Position numbers and translations under genes: made by a program. From VXYL01 sp965243175 (GTDB taxonomy: Bacteria > Pseudomonadota > Gammaproteobacteria > Pseudomonadales > Azotimanducaceae), in NCBI GenBank assembly GCA_965243175.1, contig OZ251532.1, positions 3,968,001-4,032,000 on the forward strand: DNA of 64,000 nucleotides. Reading direction: 5' to 3'. Below the pieces are notes generated by a model. That model had not been told where the DNA came from. It searched no databases and worked only from the letters and a program-made list of their open reading frames with translations. Of this stretch, positions 1-8,472 are shown one piece after another (the first letter of the stretch is position 1; each line of letters starts with the position of its first letter).

Positions 1-1229
1 AAGTAGGTGTCCGAGAGCGGCACGTCGACGATCACGTTGCCGAGGAACAGCCCGGTCAGGCCGCCCACCACGAAGGTGAGGACGAACGCGATTGCGAACA
101 GCATCGGCACGGTGAAGCGGATGTTGGCGCGCCACAGGGTGAGCGCCCAGTTGTAGACCTTGATGGCGGTCGGCACCGCGATGATGAGCGTGGTGGTGGC
201 GAAGAAGAAGCCGAAGTACGGGTGCATCCCGGCGACGTACATGTGGTGCGCCCAGACGATGAACGAGAGCGCGCCGATGGCGACGATGGCCCAGACCATC
301 ATCCGGTAGCCGAAGATGTTCTTGCGGGCGTGGACGGAGATGAGGTCCGAGACCACCCCGAACGCCGGCAGCGCCACGATGTAGACCTCCGGGTGCCCGA
401 AGAACCAGAACAGGTGCTGGAACAGCAGCGGGCTGCCGCCTTCGTAGTTCTGCGGGTTGCCGCCTTCCAAGGAGGAGTGGATGGCCGGCATGAAGAAGCT
501 GGTGCCGATGAGGTTGTCCAGCATCATCATGATGGCGCTCACGAACAGCGCCGGAAACGCCAGCAGGCCTAGCACGGTGGCTGCGAAGATGCCCCAGATG
601 GAAAGCGGCATGCGCATCAGCGTCATGCCCCGGGTGCGCGCCTGCAGGATGGTGGTGATGTAGTTCAGCCCGCCCATCGTGAAGGCGACGATGAACACCG
701 CCAGCGACACCAGCATGGTGATGATGCCCCAGTCCGCGCCGGGGGTGCCGGTGAGAATCGCCTGCGGTGGATAGAGCGTCCACCCCGCTCCGGTGGGAGT
801 CACCGGGATGCCTGGTATGTAGGGGATCAGCAGGATCACCACCGACAGCAGGTAGACGTGGTAGCTGATCATGTTGACGAACGGGAACACCATGTCCCGC
901 GCGCCGAGCATCAATGGAATCAGATAGTTGCCGAAGCTGCCCAGCAGGAACGCCGTGAGCAGGTAGATCACCATGATCATGCCGTGCATGGTGATGGACT
1001 GGTAGTAGAGCTGCGGCGTGATCCAGTCCGAGAGGATCGTGTCCGGGAAGCCGATCTGCATGCGCATGATCTGCGAGAGGATCAGCGCCACGAGGCCCAC
1101 CGCCATGGCCGTGATGCCGTACTGCACGGCGATCACCTTGTGATCCTGGCTGTACCAGTACTTCGTGACCCAGCTGTGCGGGTCGTGAAGCGGCATCGCC
1201 TCCTGATAGGGTATTTCCGCCTGTGCCAC
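1..1229 (-). CDS. ctaD: Cytochrome c oxidase subunit I, 3' end outside window
   Basis: Catalytic heme-copper subunit of an aa3-type terminal oxidase in the inner membrane; it reduces O2 to water and pumps protons. About 409 N-terminal codons are present and the gene runs off the left edge. Visible motifs are a low-spin heme histidine region (ITMHGMIMV), the Cu-B/cross-linked Tyr motif with the D-channel glutamate (FFGHPEVYIVALPAFG), the Cu-B histidine pair (WAHHMYVAGMHPYFG) and the K-channel lysine (PTAIKVYNW). These are type A1 features. I chose the GTG at 1229 because GGGAG lies 6 nt upstream; an ATG at 1196 with AGGAGG only 2 nt upstream is the alternative. It follows the subunit II gene by 159 nt on the same strand, so the two are probably co-transcribed. 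Confidence 0.95.
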   Translation of the reverse strand, partial: MAQAEIPYQEAMPLHDPHSWVTKYWYSQDHKVIAVQYGITAMAVGLVALILSQIMRMQIGFPDTILSDWITPQLYYQSITMHGMIMVIYLLTAFLLGSFGNYLIPLMLGARDMVFPFVNMISYHVYLLSVVILLIPYIPGIPVTPTGAGWTLYPPQAILTGTPGADWGIITMLVSLAVFIVAFTMGGLNYITTILQARTRGMTLMRMPLSIWGIFAATVLGLLAFPALFVSAIMMMLDNLIGTSFFMPAIHSSLEGGNPQNYEGGSPLLFQHLFWFFGHPEVYIVALPAFGVVSDLISVHARKNIFGYRMMVWAIVAIGALSFIVWAHHMYVAGMHPYFGFFFATTTLIIAVPTAIKVYNWALTLWRANIRFTVPMLFAIAFVLTFVVGGLTGLFLGNVIVDVPLSDTY

Positions 1230-1312
1230 TAGGAACTCCCGTTAGCGCCGGCCGCCTTTGGCGGGCAGCCGCAAGTTTACGCCATCAAGCCGCATCCGAC
1301 TCAACTCTTTTC

Positions 1313-1363
1313 ACCCCACTTCCCACCACTCTCCGACCACTTCTTCCCAACCACTTCGCCCAC
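1313..1363 (-). repeat. Purine-rich AGTGG tandem degenerate repeat
   Basis: On the minus strand, the 159-nt gap between the subunit II stop and the subunit I start holds five AGTGG motifs spaced about 9-14 nt apart in an almost pure G/A tract. No gene is visible in the gap. A role in mRNA stability or spacing between the oxidase genes is speculative. Confidence 0.4.
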
Positions 1364-1388
1364 TACGCGCCGTCTCGGCCAAGGGCGC

Positions 1389-2534
1389 TCACAGCGCCGT
1401 CGTCTCTTCCGGCGCGGCTTCCTCGCTCGCCGACTCTTCGCGCAGGAACGCGATCAGCGCCTCCATGTCCTCCTCGGAGATCATGGATTCGTCGTAGGGG
1501 ATCATCACCGGCGCGAAGCCATCGACCAGCTTCACGGCCGGCTCGCGGATGGATTCGACGATGTAGCTCTCGTCCACCGTGGCCGTGGTGCCGTCGGTGA
1601 ACGTCTGCTCCGTGCCCCATAGGCCCTGCCAGGTCGGCCCCACCACCTGGCTGCCGTCGAGCGAGTGGCAGGCGAAGCAGCCGGTGCTCTCCGCCACTTC
1701 GCGGCCTTGCCGAGCAAGCGCGCTGTACGCCTTCGGCGTGATGCCGGCCTGCATCTGCTCCCACGTCGGCTGCGAAGCGAGCCAGGCGTCGAAGTCTTCG
1801 CGGGTGTCGATCTGCACCCAGCCGCGCATCGTGTAGTGGCCCCAGCCGCAAAGCTCGGCGCAGAGGATTTCGTACTTGCCCTCTTTCGTCGGCTCGAACC
1901 AGAAGTAGGTGATCATGCCGGGCACGCTGTCCATCTTGGCGCGGAACTCCGGCACGAAGAAGTCGTGCAGCACGTCGTTGGAGCGCAGCAGCGCCTTGTA
2001 GGGCTGGTTGACCGGCAGGTGGACGGTGTTGGTGGCGACGAGCACGTCGTCGTTGCCGCGCGAGTCGTTCGGGTCCATGCCGAAGGGATTGTTCGCCTCG
2101 ATGTTGCGCACGTCCACAGCGCCGAACTTGCCGTCTTCGCCGGGGAAGCGGAACGACCAGCGCCACTGCTGCGCGAGCACTTCGAACTCCTGCGCTTCCT
2201 CCGGCACGTTGACGTAGTCGTCCCAGACGATGAGGCCGGGCGCCAGCATGGCGACCACGCCGATGGTGGTGACGATGGTGAGCCCCCATTCGAGGCGCGA
2301 GTTCTCGGGTTCGTAATCCGCCCGGGCGTCCTCTCGATGGCGGTACTTCCAGACGCAGTAGACCATGAACAGGCCCACCGCCACGAACACCACGCCGCAC
2401 ACCCAGAAGGTGATCAGCACCGTGGTGTCGATGCCGCCCCAGTTGGACGCGATTTCCGTAAACCACCACGGGCTGACGAACGTGAAGAGCACCGACCCCA
2501 CCACCAGGATCAGCAGAAATATCGCTACCGCCAT
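1389..2534 (-). CDS. ctaC: Cytochrome c oxidase subunit II with fused C-terminal cytochrome c domain
   Basis: Electron-entry subunit of the oxidase, 381 aa. Three hydrophobic segments (about residues 3-25, 36-62 and 86-108) precede a periplasmic cupredoxin domain. The Cu-A site is visible as H in DVLHDFFVPEF and as CAELCGWGH followed by MRGW. After residue 270 there is a class I cytochrome c domain with heme motif CFACH and a likely axial Met in APVMIPYDE. The fusion makes this a caa3-like enzyme that can take electrons through its own heme c. The long NPFG/DPND insert before the Cu-A core matches the long subunit II subfamily of Proteobacteria. The ATG has GAGG four nt upstream. The C-terminal tail is rich in Glu/Ala and probably flexible. 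Confidence 0.96.
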   Translation of the reverse strand: MAVAIFLLILVVGSVLFTFVSPWWFTEIASNWGGIDTTVLITFWVCGVVFVAVGLFMVYCVWKYRHREDARADYEPENSRLEWGLTIVTTIGVVAMLAPGLIVWDDYVNVPEEAQEFEVLAQQWRWSFRFPGEDGKFGAVDVRNIEANNPFGMDPNDSRGNDDVLVATNTVHLPVNQPYKALLRSNDVLHDFFVPEFRAKMDSVPGMITYFWFEPTKEGKYEILCAELCGWGHYTMRGWVQIDTREDFDAWLASQPTWEQMQAGITPKAYSALARQGREVAESTGCFACHSLDGSQVVGPTWQGLWGTEQTFTDGTTATVDESYIVESIREPAVKLVDGFAPVMIPYDESMISEEDMEALIAFLREESASEEAAPEETTAL

Positions 2535-2559
2535 GTCACCTCATGTCTCGCCATCCACC

Positions 2560-2584
2560 TTCGCTCGGCGTTGCGCCGAGCGAA
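2560..2584. other. Perfect 11-bp hairpin upstream of the subunit II gene
   Basis: TTCGCTCGGCG and its exact complement are separated by 3 nt, and the hairpin ends 25 nt before the subunit II start. On the minus strand there is no U-run, so a classical terminator is not supported. It may be a leader structure or a weak terminator for the LuxR-like gene upstream. The rest of 2535-2824 shows no gene. Confidence 0.5.
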
Positions 2585-2592
2585 GCGCTTGT

Positions 2593-2628
2593 CCATGCGG
2601 ATTGCTCGCCCTTGCGCTCCCCCGCAAC
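2593..2628 (+). repeat. Degenerate copy of the palindromic element
   Basis: It starts with CCATGCG and ends with GCGCTCCCCCGC, as do the intact copies at 10532, 62078 and 63229, but the central palindrome has decayed. It is the only copy outside a coding sequence and has the same orientation relative to the downstream gene as the others. Assignment is by eye from the shared ends. Confidence 0.4.
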
Positions 2629-2824
2629 CCCTCGCGCCAGCCCCGCAGCACGAAGCGCTTCGGCGAAGGTGCGCGGATTGTGTGCGAAAGAAGGCCGTTG
2701 TTCAACCGTTCCTCTATCCATTTCCACCGATTTCACCGACAGCGCACGGACCGCGCACCGCGAGACCAGCGGCGACTCGCCAGCCGAAGGCCCGCTCGCC
2801 CTTTCCCGCTGCGAAGGCGTCGTG

Positions 2825-3631
2825 CTATGCGACCTCGAAGAGAAGCGCGACGGTGCAGGCGGTCTCGATGCGGCGAACGTGGACCTTGAGACGGGATGCG
2901 CGGCCGGCGACCACGGCGGTCCGGCCAGGCGCGTCCAGAGCCTCGGCAAGAGCGGCGAGAACATCGCGGTCGAGGTGGCGTCGCGCTTCGGAGTTCGCTT
3001 CGATGGCGGTGCCGTTGCGATCCAGAAGGACGCTGCCGATCCGTGCGTCGTCCAGCAAGGCGGCGAGTGCGCGCCCCTTCGCCTCGGCCTGCCGCAACGC
3101 CTGCCCGCAGCGCACCGCATGGGCGACGTGCGGCAGCAATCTGCGCAGTAAGCGCAGATGCGTCGGCAACCATTCGCCTTGGCCGGATGTTCGCGTCGGC
3201 AGCCAGAAGACGTGTTCGCCGGCGGCACCGTCGAGCCGCGCCACGAGCTGGTTCGCAGCGTCCCAACGCGGAAGCAGGTCGCGGTGCAGCGGCGAGGCCG
3301 CGAGTTCGCGCTCGTCGAGCAGGTCCGCGTTGGCGAGCAGCGTGCCAGCGGGCATCGAGAGCAGACGCCGAATGCGTTGGTCCTGTTGAAAGTGGCCGAC
3401 GTACGCCCGTTCAAGCTCGGCAAGCGCGCGGCCATGCCGGCGGAACCAGCCGAAGCGGTACTCCGGCTCTTCGCGGCTGGCATCGACCACGCACAGCTGG
3501 CTGCCGCCCATGCCGCAGGCGTCGTCGATCAGCGCCGTGGCGCGCAGCCACGCGTCATCGTCGAACGCGGCCTCGTGGAGCGCGGCGACGATGCGCTCGA
3601 AGGGGTCGGCGGATGGGACGTCGGCGGTCAA
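2825..3631 (-). CDS. LuxR-type regulator N-terminal region lacking its HTH domain
   Basis: The protein of about 268 aa matches the sensory part of a group of LuxR-family regulators (opening PFERIVAALHEAAFDDDAW, then DDACGMGGSQLCVVD). Relatives are normally about 370 aa and end in a GerE-type helix-turn-helix. Here translation stops at LLFEVA, exactly where the DNA-binding domain should begin, and no HTH is visible in any minus-strand frame of the following 290 nt. It is therefore a truncated gene or a stand-alone sensor. The TTG at 3631 fits the family's usual N-terminus; an ATG at 3718 would add 29 atypical residues. It is divergent from the Uma2 gene. Family assignment is from memory of homologues. 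Confidence 0.6.
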   Translation of the reverse strand: MTADVPSADPFERIVAALHEAAFDDDAWLRATALIDDACGMGGSQLCVVDASREEPEYRFGWFRRHGRALAELERAYVGHFQQDQRIRRLLSMPAGTLLANADLLDERELAASPLHRDLLPRWDAANQLVARLDGAAGEHVFWLPTRTSGQGEWLPTHLRLLRRLLPHVAHAVRCGQALRQAEAKGRALAALLDDARIGSVLLDRNGTAIEANSEARRHLDRDVLAALAEALDAPGRTAVVAGRASRLKVHVRRIETACTVALLFEVA

Positions 3632-3834
3632 AAGTCGTCCACTTGGAGGCGGCTCGGCAACACCCGTTGCGCCGCAGGCAACCGTTCCGGCACGATGCCG
3701 GGCCCTTGAAGCCATCACACGGGAACGTGGACGTCCTGCCTATTCGCCGGGGCGCAGGGAGCGACCCTTTGCCCGACTAGCGGCTGTTGTATTCGGCAGG
3801 TGACCCGACCAGCGGGACGCCCGCGCAATGGCTT

Positions 3835-3850
3835 CGTACATAAATGTACG
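3835..3850. promoter_or_regulatory. Operator-like palindrome, copy 1
   Basis: The sequence is CGTACA-TAAA-TGTACG, with arms that extend to 7 bp. It lies in the 347-nt divergent region between the LuxR-like gene and the Uma2 gene. A second site with the same arms and spacer length lies 68 bp away, centre to centre. Two equal palindromes in a divergent promoter region suggest a dimeric repressor or activator site. Confidence 0.5.
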
Positions 3851-3902
3851 AAATCCCAGACCTTTCGCCAACCCCTGCCGATCCGCCAGCACCCCTCAGA
3901 GT

Positions 3903-3918
3903 CGTACACATCTGTACG
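3903..3918. promoter_or_regulatory. Operator-like palindrome, copy 2
   Basis: The sequence is CGTACA-CATC-TGTACG, with the same arms and 4-nt spacer as the site at 3835. It lies 61 bp before the Uma2 ATG, next to a locally AT-rich stretch (TTGATTTTCTTGAAAAAAA) that could be promoter sequence. I could not fix a convincing -10 box. Confidence 0.5.
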
Positions 3919-3978
3919 AGGTTGATTTTCTTGAAAAAAACATTGCGAGCGCAGCGTGATGCGCCTACGCTCATCGCC

Positions 3979-4989
3979 ATGACTGAGACCAGAGCCATCT
4001 ACTCCACCGCCAATCCGCGCCGAAAGACGAACGGCGGGGAAGCGCTGCCGAACGCCGAAGCGGCGGGCTTTCCCGGCTGCGAGGCCGTCCCCATGACCGC
4101 CGAGCAGTTCGAGCGCCTTGAGCGGCACGTCGAATACTGGGACGCCCAGAGCGGCGTCGCCTGGATGGTGCGCGAGACCACCCTGGCGCACGAGCGCCCG
4201 GCCGTGCGCTTGGCCGTGCTGGCGCACCGCATCGCCCAGGTTCGCGGTGCGGAGATCACCTGCTGCGGCACGGCGTCGCTCTACGATCGCCGCCCGGGCG
4301 GCAATGTCCGCGTGATGGAGGCGGACCAGATCATCTACCTGGACCCGGAACGCGTCAGCGCCCTCCACGCCTATGTGCAGGTGCGCGACGGCGAAGGACC
4401 GGACATTGTGCTGGAGGTCGACCACACCACCGACGCGCGGCGCAGGAAGGTCGGCCTCTACAAGCAGTGGCGGATACCGGAGATCTGGGTGGAAGTGCCG
4501 GATGCTCCCGCGCCAAGCCGCCGGAAGAGCCGCCGGTCCGGCCTGACGATCTACGCGTTGAACGAACGCACCAAACGCTATCGACAAGTCGCCGAGAGCG
4601 CTGTGCTGCGTGGTTGGACCACGGCGGAGATCCACGCGGCGCTGAACGAGCCGCACGTCTCCGAAGCGACTTGGGCGGCCCTGCACCGCGTCGGGCGAGC
4701 GCTGGGCGAGAAGGAAGGCACGGCGCCTGCGCTCGACCCGCAGCTGCGCTCCCTGCTGTTGGAAAGCCAAGAGGAAAGCAGGGAGGAAGGCCGGGCAGAG
4801 GGTCACCGGCAAGCAGCGCTGGCGATTCTCGCCAACCGCGGCATCGACGTTCCGTCAACCTTCGCCGCCGATCTCGCGGAGAGCCGGCTTGCGACGCGCC
4901 CGCAAGCGCGGATCGTCGAAGCAGCCCTTGCCTGTCGAAGCGCTGCGGATTTCCTCGCCCGGCTGCGAAGAGGGCAGAGCGACTCGTGA
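3979..4989 (+). CDS. Uma2-family (DUF820) PD-(D/E)XK endonuclease-like protein
   Basis: The predicted protein is 336 aa. The core PDIVLEVDHTTDARRRKVGLY followed by QWRIPEIWVEVP matches the Uma2 family, a restriction-endonuclease-like fold of unknown physiological role that is common in accessory regions. The D...ExD...K pattern of the fold is visible. A C-terminal Glu/Arg-rich segment (EESREEGRAEGHRQAA) probably forms a coiled coil. The ATG at 3979 (METHR-like start MTETRAIYS) is preferred. The frame stays open upstream to 3844 but would run through the two palindromes and an AT-rich stretch, so that part is more likely regulatory. It is convergent with the SMP-30 gene, 13 nt from its stop. 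Function beyond family membership is unknown. Confidence 0.8.
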   Translation: MTETRAIYSTANPRRKTNGGEALPNAEAAGFPGCEAVPMTAEQFERLERHVEYWDAQSGVAWMVRETTLAHERPAVRLAVLAHRIAQVRGAEITCCGTASLYDRRPGGNVRVMEADQIIYLDPERVSALHAYVQVRDGEGPDIVLEVDHTTDARRRKVGLYKQWRIPEIWVEVPDAPAPSRRKSRRSGLTIYALNERTKRYRQVAESAVLRGWTTAEIHAALNEPHVSEATWAALHRVGRALGEKEGTAPALDPQLRSLLLESQEESREEGRAEGHRQAALAILANRGIDVPSTFAADLAESRLATRPQARIVEAALACRSAADFLARLRRGQSDS

Positions 4990-5002
4990 TGCCGAAGCGA
5001 AC

Positions 5003-5893
5003 CTAGAACAACGGAATGCCCGGCACCTTCAGCCGTGTGCGGTAGAGGCCGGTCGAGGACGTAAGGAAGAAGGTACGAAAATCGTCGCCGCCCCAGGTGA
5101 AGTTGGCGCAGAACGCTGGCGTCCGCAGAACGCCCAGGCAGGTTCCGTCCGCCGGGTGGTAGACGTGAACGCCGCCCGGGCCGGCGCAGAACACATGCCC
5201 GGCGCTGTCGGTCTTCAAGCCGTCCGGCGCGCCCGGCCCGCTGCCGCTCGATTCGGCGAAGACCTCGCCGCCGCGCAGCGAACCGTCGCTCTCGATGGCG
5301 AACTTGCGGATGTGCATGCGCGGCGTGTCGGCAACGTACAAGCTGCGGTGGTCCGGCGTGAAGGCGAGGCCGTTCGGCATCTCGAAATCCTTGGCGAGCG
5401 GCTCCAGCCGCCCGCTGTCCGGATGCAGGCGGTAGACGCTGCGGAAGTCGAGCTCCGGTTCGCGCACCACGCCGGTGTTGCCGAGACGCCCGTAGGTGGG
5501 GTCGCTGAACCACACCGTGTCGTCGTTGCGCACCACGATGTCGTTCGGGCTGTTCAGTTCCTTGCCGTCGTAGTGGCTGGCGAGCACCGTGATCGAGCCG
5601 TCCGCCTCGGCGCGGACGACGCGGCTGGTGGCGTGTTCGCAGCTCAGGATGCGGCCCTGCCGGTCGTAGGTGTTGCCGTTGGTCATGTTGCTCGGTTCGC
5701 GGAACACCGCAAGGCCGGCAGCCTCGCTCCAACGGAACATGCGGTTGGCGGGAATGTCGCTGAAGGTCAGATGCTTCTCGCGGGGATGCCAGATCGGCCC
5801 TTCCGTGAACTGGAAGTCGCCAGCCAGCTGCTCCAGTTCCAAGGCTTCGTCTGCGATGCCGAGAAAGCGTTCGTCGCGGATTTCGATGCTCAT
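5003..5893 (-). CDS. SMP-30/gluconolactonase/LRE family protein
   Basis: A 296-aa six-bladed beta-propeller lactonase-type protein, probably cytosolic. Family metal-site positions are visible: Glu in FTEGPIWHP near residue 31, Asn in LNSPNDIVV, and the Asn...Asp pair in MPNGLAFTPDHRSLYVADT. Members hydrolyse sugar lactones such as gluconolactone, but the substrate here cannot be set from sequence. It is the last gene of the minus-strand block, 39 nt after the GOLPH3-like gene. Full length for the family, with no apparent damage. Confidence 0.9.
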   Translation of the reverse strand: MSIEIRDERFLGIADEALELEQLAGDFQFTEGPIWHPREKHLTFSDIPANRMFRWSEAAGLAVFREPSNMTNGNTYDRQGRILSCEHATSRVVRAEADGSITVLASHYDGKELNSPNDIVVRNDDTVWFSDPTYGRLGNTGVVREPELDFRSVYRLHPDSGRLEPLAKDFEMPNGLAFTPDHRSLYVADTPRMHIRKFAIESDGSLRGGEVFAESSGSGPGAPDGLKTDSAGHVFCAGPGGVHVYHPADGTCLGVLRTPAFCANFTWGGDDFRTFFLTSSTGLYRTRLKVPGIPLF

Positions 5894-5932
5894 TGGGCGT
5901 TTCCGTTGTTTGGGGCTTGGTGCCGTGTCGGG

Positions 5933-6610
5933 TTACAGCTGCGGCGCACTCGCTCGACTGGCCAGGAAGGAACTGCGCTCTTCGGTCTGGCGATCCAGGT
6001 CCGCCACCGCGGCAGCCACCGCCTGGCCGATAAGATCCATCTTGCGCACCTGCTCGAAGCGCGGAAAGGCGCGGTTCAGTTCCGCCGGCGTCAGCAGTTC
6101 GTGGAAGATGCCGCAAGCGTCGGCCAGGCAGATGATGACCACGTCCCGCGGGTCGGGGATGCCGTCGCCAAGGAGCACGTCGAGAATCCGGAGCTTCACT
6201 TCGCGCTGCGCCTGGCCGTCCACCAGCGGATAGCGGCGCGCCCGCAGCACCCACAGGAAGCGCCCCCCGCTGCGTTCGAGGATGCCCGCCTGCACCAGCC
6301 GCTCCAACGCCTGGTTGCGGATGCCCTTGGCGCGCCGGGCGACGTGCTCCACCCAGTAGCGCGCATCGTGGCTGGTACCGTCCGCAGCGGCGATTTCCTC
6401 CAGCACGGGATCGAGCAGGCGGTCGCCGGTCGGCTTGGCGCTGATGAGCACCAGCCGATGCAGGTCAGTATCGAGGCGTCCTTCCTGGGAGAGCTCCATG
6501 AGCACGGCGCCGGCGAGCGCGTAGCCGACGGCGCGGTCGGATACGCCGACGAACCTACCGTTGCTGTTGTGCAGCAGCAGCAACATGATCTCTTCGGCGA
6601 ATCTGAGCAT
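5933..6610 (-). CDS. GPP34 (GOLPH3-like) family protein
   Basis: About 225 aa from the chosen ATG. LLLLHNSNGRFVGVSDRAV, YALAGAVLMELSQEGRLDTD and a helical remainder match the GPP34 domain. Eukaryotic GOLPH3/Vps74 binds phosphatidylinositol-4-phosphate and sorts Golgi enzymes; bacterial members have no settled role. The frame is open back to 6721, with ATGs at 6646 and 6610. I chose 6610 because MLRFAEEIMLLLL is where the family usually starts. There are no transmembrane segments, so it is likely peripheral to the membrane if lipid-binding is conserved. It sits between recJ and the SMP-30 gene, without an evident functional link. Confidence 0.8.
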   Translation of the reverse strand: MLRFAEEIMLLLLHNSNGRFVGVSDRAVGYALAGAVLMELSQEGRLDTDLHRLVLISAKPTGDRLLDPVLEEIAAADGTSHDARYWVEHVARRAKGIRNQALERLVQAGILERSGGRFLWVLRARRYPLVDGQAQREVKLRILDVLLGDGIPDPRDVVIICLADACGIFHELLTPAELNRAFPRFEQVRKMDLIGQAVAAAVADLDRQTEERSSFLASRASAPQL

Positions 6611-6725
6611 GGCTTGGGCGTGGCGACGCTGCGACGAAGCAATCATAGCGCAGCGACTCTTCAGGACGGGCAGCCGTCGAGAACTTACGACGGACAAGCC
6701 ATCGCGAGCCGAAGCCGCCAAGCGC

Positions 6726-8453
6726 TCAAAGCGCTTCGAGCCGGTCGATCTGCAACTGGAACGTCTCCGCGTCGTCGTAGTCGTTGACGCCGAGGCGGTA
6801 GACAGCCGCCACGCGCTCCATGCGAGTGGTCTTCGCCGAGGGCTTGCCGTTGACGTGCATCTGGTTGAAGGCGATGGCGTCCACGACGCGCCCGCTCTGT
6901 TTCAAGACCAGCTTCAGGTGCCGTTCGCCAACGACGCGCTGCGTCACAACCTCGAACTCGCCGTGGAACGACGGTTCCTCGAAGCCCGGCCCCCAGGGGC
7001 CGTGGCGAGCGATCAGCTGCGCGTTGGCGACGCTGAACTCGTCGCTCGGCAACTCGCCATCCGTGGTTGCGATGCCGGCGAGGGTGCGCTCGTCGACGCG
7101 CCTCGCCACGGCGTCCTTGAGGGCGATGCGAAAGCGCGGCAAGTGGATGCGCGGCACGCTTAAGCCCGCGGCCATGGCGTGGCCGCCGAACGCCCCGACG
7201 AGGCCCGGGTAGCGGCTCGCGCAGTCGGCGATGGCGTCGCGGATGTGCAGGCCCGGAATCGAGCGGGCGGAACCCTTGAGCAAGTCCGGCGCCGTGTCGT
7301 CGTCCGCGAAGACCACCGCCGGACGGTGGTAGCGCTCGCGCAGCCGCGCCGCGACGATGCCCACCACGCCTTGGTGCCAGCCGGGCTGGTAGACGCAGAC
7401 CGCGGCGTCCACGGCGTCGCCTACGGTCTCTTCTTCGACCAGCGCCAACGCATCGGCGCTCATTTCCGCTTCGATCTGCCGCCGATCGACGTTCAGCGCA
7501 TCGAGCGACTCCGCCGCCTTGCGCGCTTTGGCGGGGTCCTCTTCGAGCAGGCACGCGATGCCCAACGCCATGTCCTGCAACCGGCCAGCCGCGTTCAGGC
7601 GCGGGCCGATGGCGAAGCCCAAGTCCGAGGCGGCGAGTTTCGTCTGCGCCCTCCCGGCCACTTGTACCAGCGCCTGAATGCCGGGCCGTGCGCGGCCGGC
7701 GCGAATCCGCCGCAGACCCTGATGCACCAGAATGCGGTTGTTGCGATCGAGGGGAACGACGTCGGCCACGGTGCCCACGGCGACGAGATCGAGCCAGTCC
7801 GCCAAGTTCGGTTCCGGCCGGGCGTCGAAGTGCCCGCGTGTACGGAGTACGCCGCGCACGGCGCCCATCAGGTAGTAGGCGACTCCGACTCCAGCCAGAT
7901 GCGGGCTCGGGAAAGCGGAGTCCGCCAAGTTCGGATTCACCAGCGCGAACGCGGCCGGCAGCTTCTCGCCTGGCAGGTGATGGTCGGTTACCACCACATC
8001 GACGCCAGCCGCGCGCGCCATTTCCACGCCGTCGATGCTCGACACCCCGTTGTCCACGGTCACCAGCACCTGCGGCTCGCGCCGCAAGGCGACGCGCACC
8101 AGTTCGGGCGTCAGCCCATAGCCGAACTCGAAACGGTTGGGAACGAGGAAGCCGACGTTCTTTTCGTCGGCGCCGAACGCCCGCAGCAGGGAGACGCAGA
8201 GCGCGGAAGCCGTGGCGCCGTCGGCATCGAAGTCGCCGACGATCAGAATGCACTCGTCCTCTTCCACAGCCGTCGCCAAACGCTCCGCCGCCCGCTCGAT
8301 GTCGGGCAGCGTGTGCGGCGGGTGCAGTTCGGCAAGCCGCAGTTGCAGGTCCGCCGGGGAGACCGTGCCGCGCGCCGCCAGCGCCTTGCGAAGGAACTGC
8401 GGCAGCGCCGGGTCGAGCGTTTCCGGCCGCGTCTCGCGGGTCTCGACCCTCAC
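6726..8453 (-). CDS. recJ: Single-stranded-DNA-specific exonuclease RecJ
   Basis: A 5'-3' ssDNA exonuclease of RecF-pathway recombination, base excision and mismatch repair; 575 aa, normal for the family. DHH-family metal motifs are visible: GDFDADGATASAL near residue 73, VTVDNGVSS, VVVTDHHLPGE, the DHHA1 region and GAFGGHAMAAGLS near residue 420, plus the C-terminal OB-like domain. The start ATG gives MRVETRETRPETLDPALP, a typical RecJ opening. It begins 19 nt after hom, so it is probably in the same transcript. In Pseudomonas-type genomes thrC lies between hom and recJ; here it is missing. Confidence 0.96.
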   Translation of the reverse strand: MRVETRETRPETLDPALPQFLRKALAARGTVSPADLQLRLAELHPPHTLPDIERAAERLATAVEEDECILIVGDFDADGATASALCVSLLRAFGADEKNVGFLVPNRFEFGYGLTPELVRVALRREPQVLVTVDNGVSSIDGVEMARAAGVDVVVTDHHLPGEKLPAAFALVNPNLADSAFPSPHLAGVGVAYYLMGAVRGVLRTRGHFDARPEPNLADWLDLVAVGTVADVVPLDRNNRILVHQGLRRIRAGRARPGIQALVQVAGRAQTKLAASDLGFAIGPRLNAAGRLQDMALGIACLLEEDPAKARKAAESLDALNVDRRQIEAEMSADALALVEEETVGDAVDAAVCVYQPGWHQGVVGIVAARLRERYHRPAVVFADDDTAPDLLKGSARSIPGLHIRDAIADCASRYPGLVGAFGGHAMAAGLSVPRIHLPRFRIALKDAVARRVDERTLAGIATTDGELPSDEFSVANAQLIARHGPWGPGFEEPSFHGEFEVVTQRVVGERHLKLVLKQSGRVVDAIAFNQMHVNGKPSAKTTRMERVAAVYRLGVNDYDDAETFQLQIDRLEAL

Positions 8454-8472
8454 CGCCCCGTTCCGCGACCGC

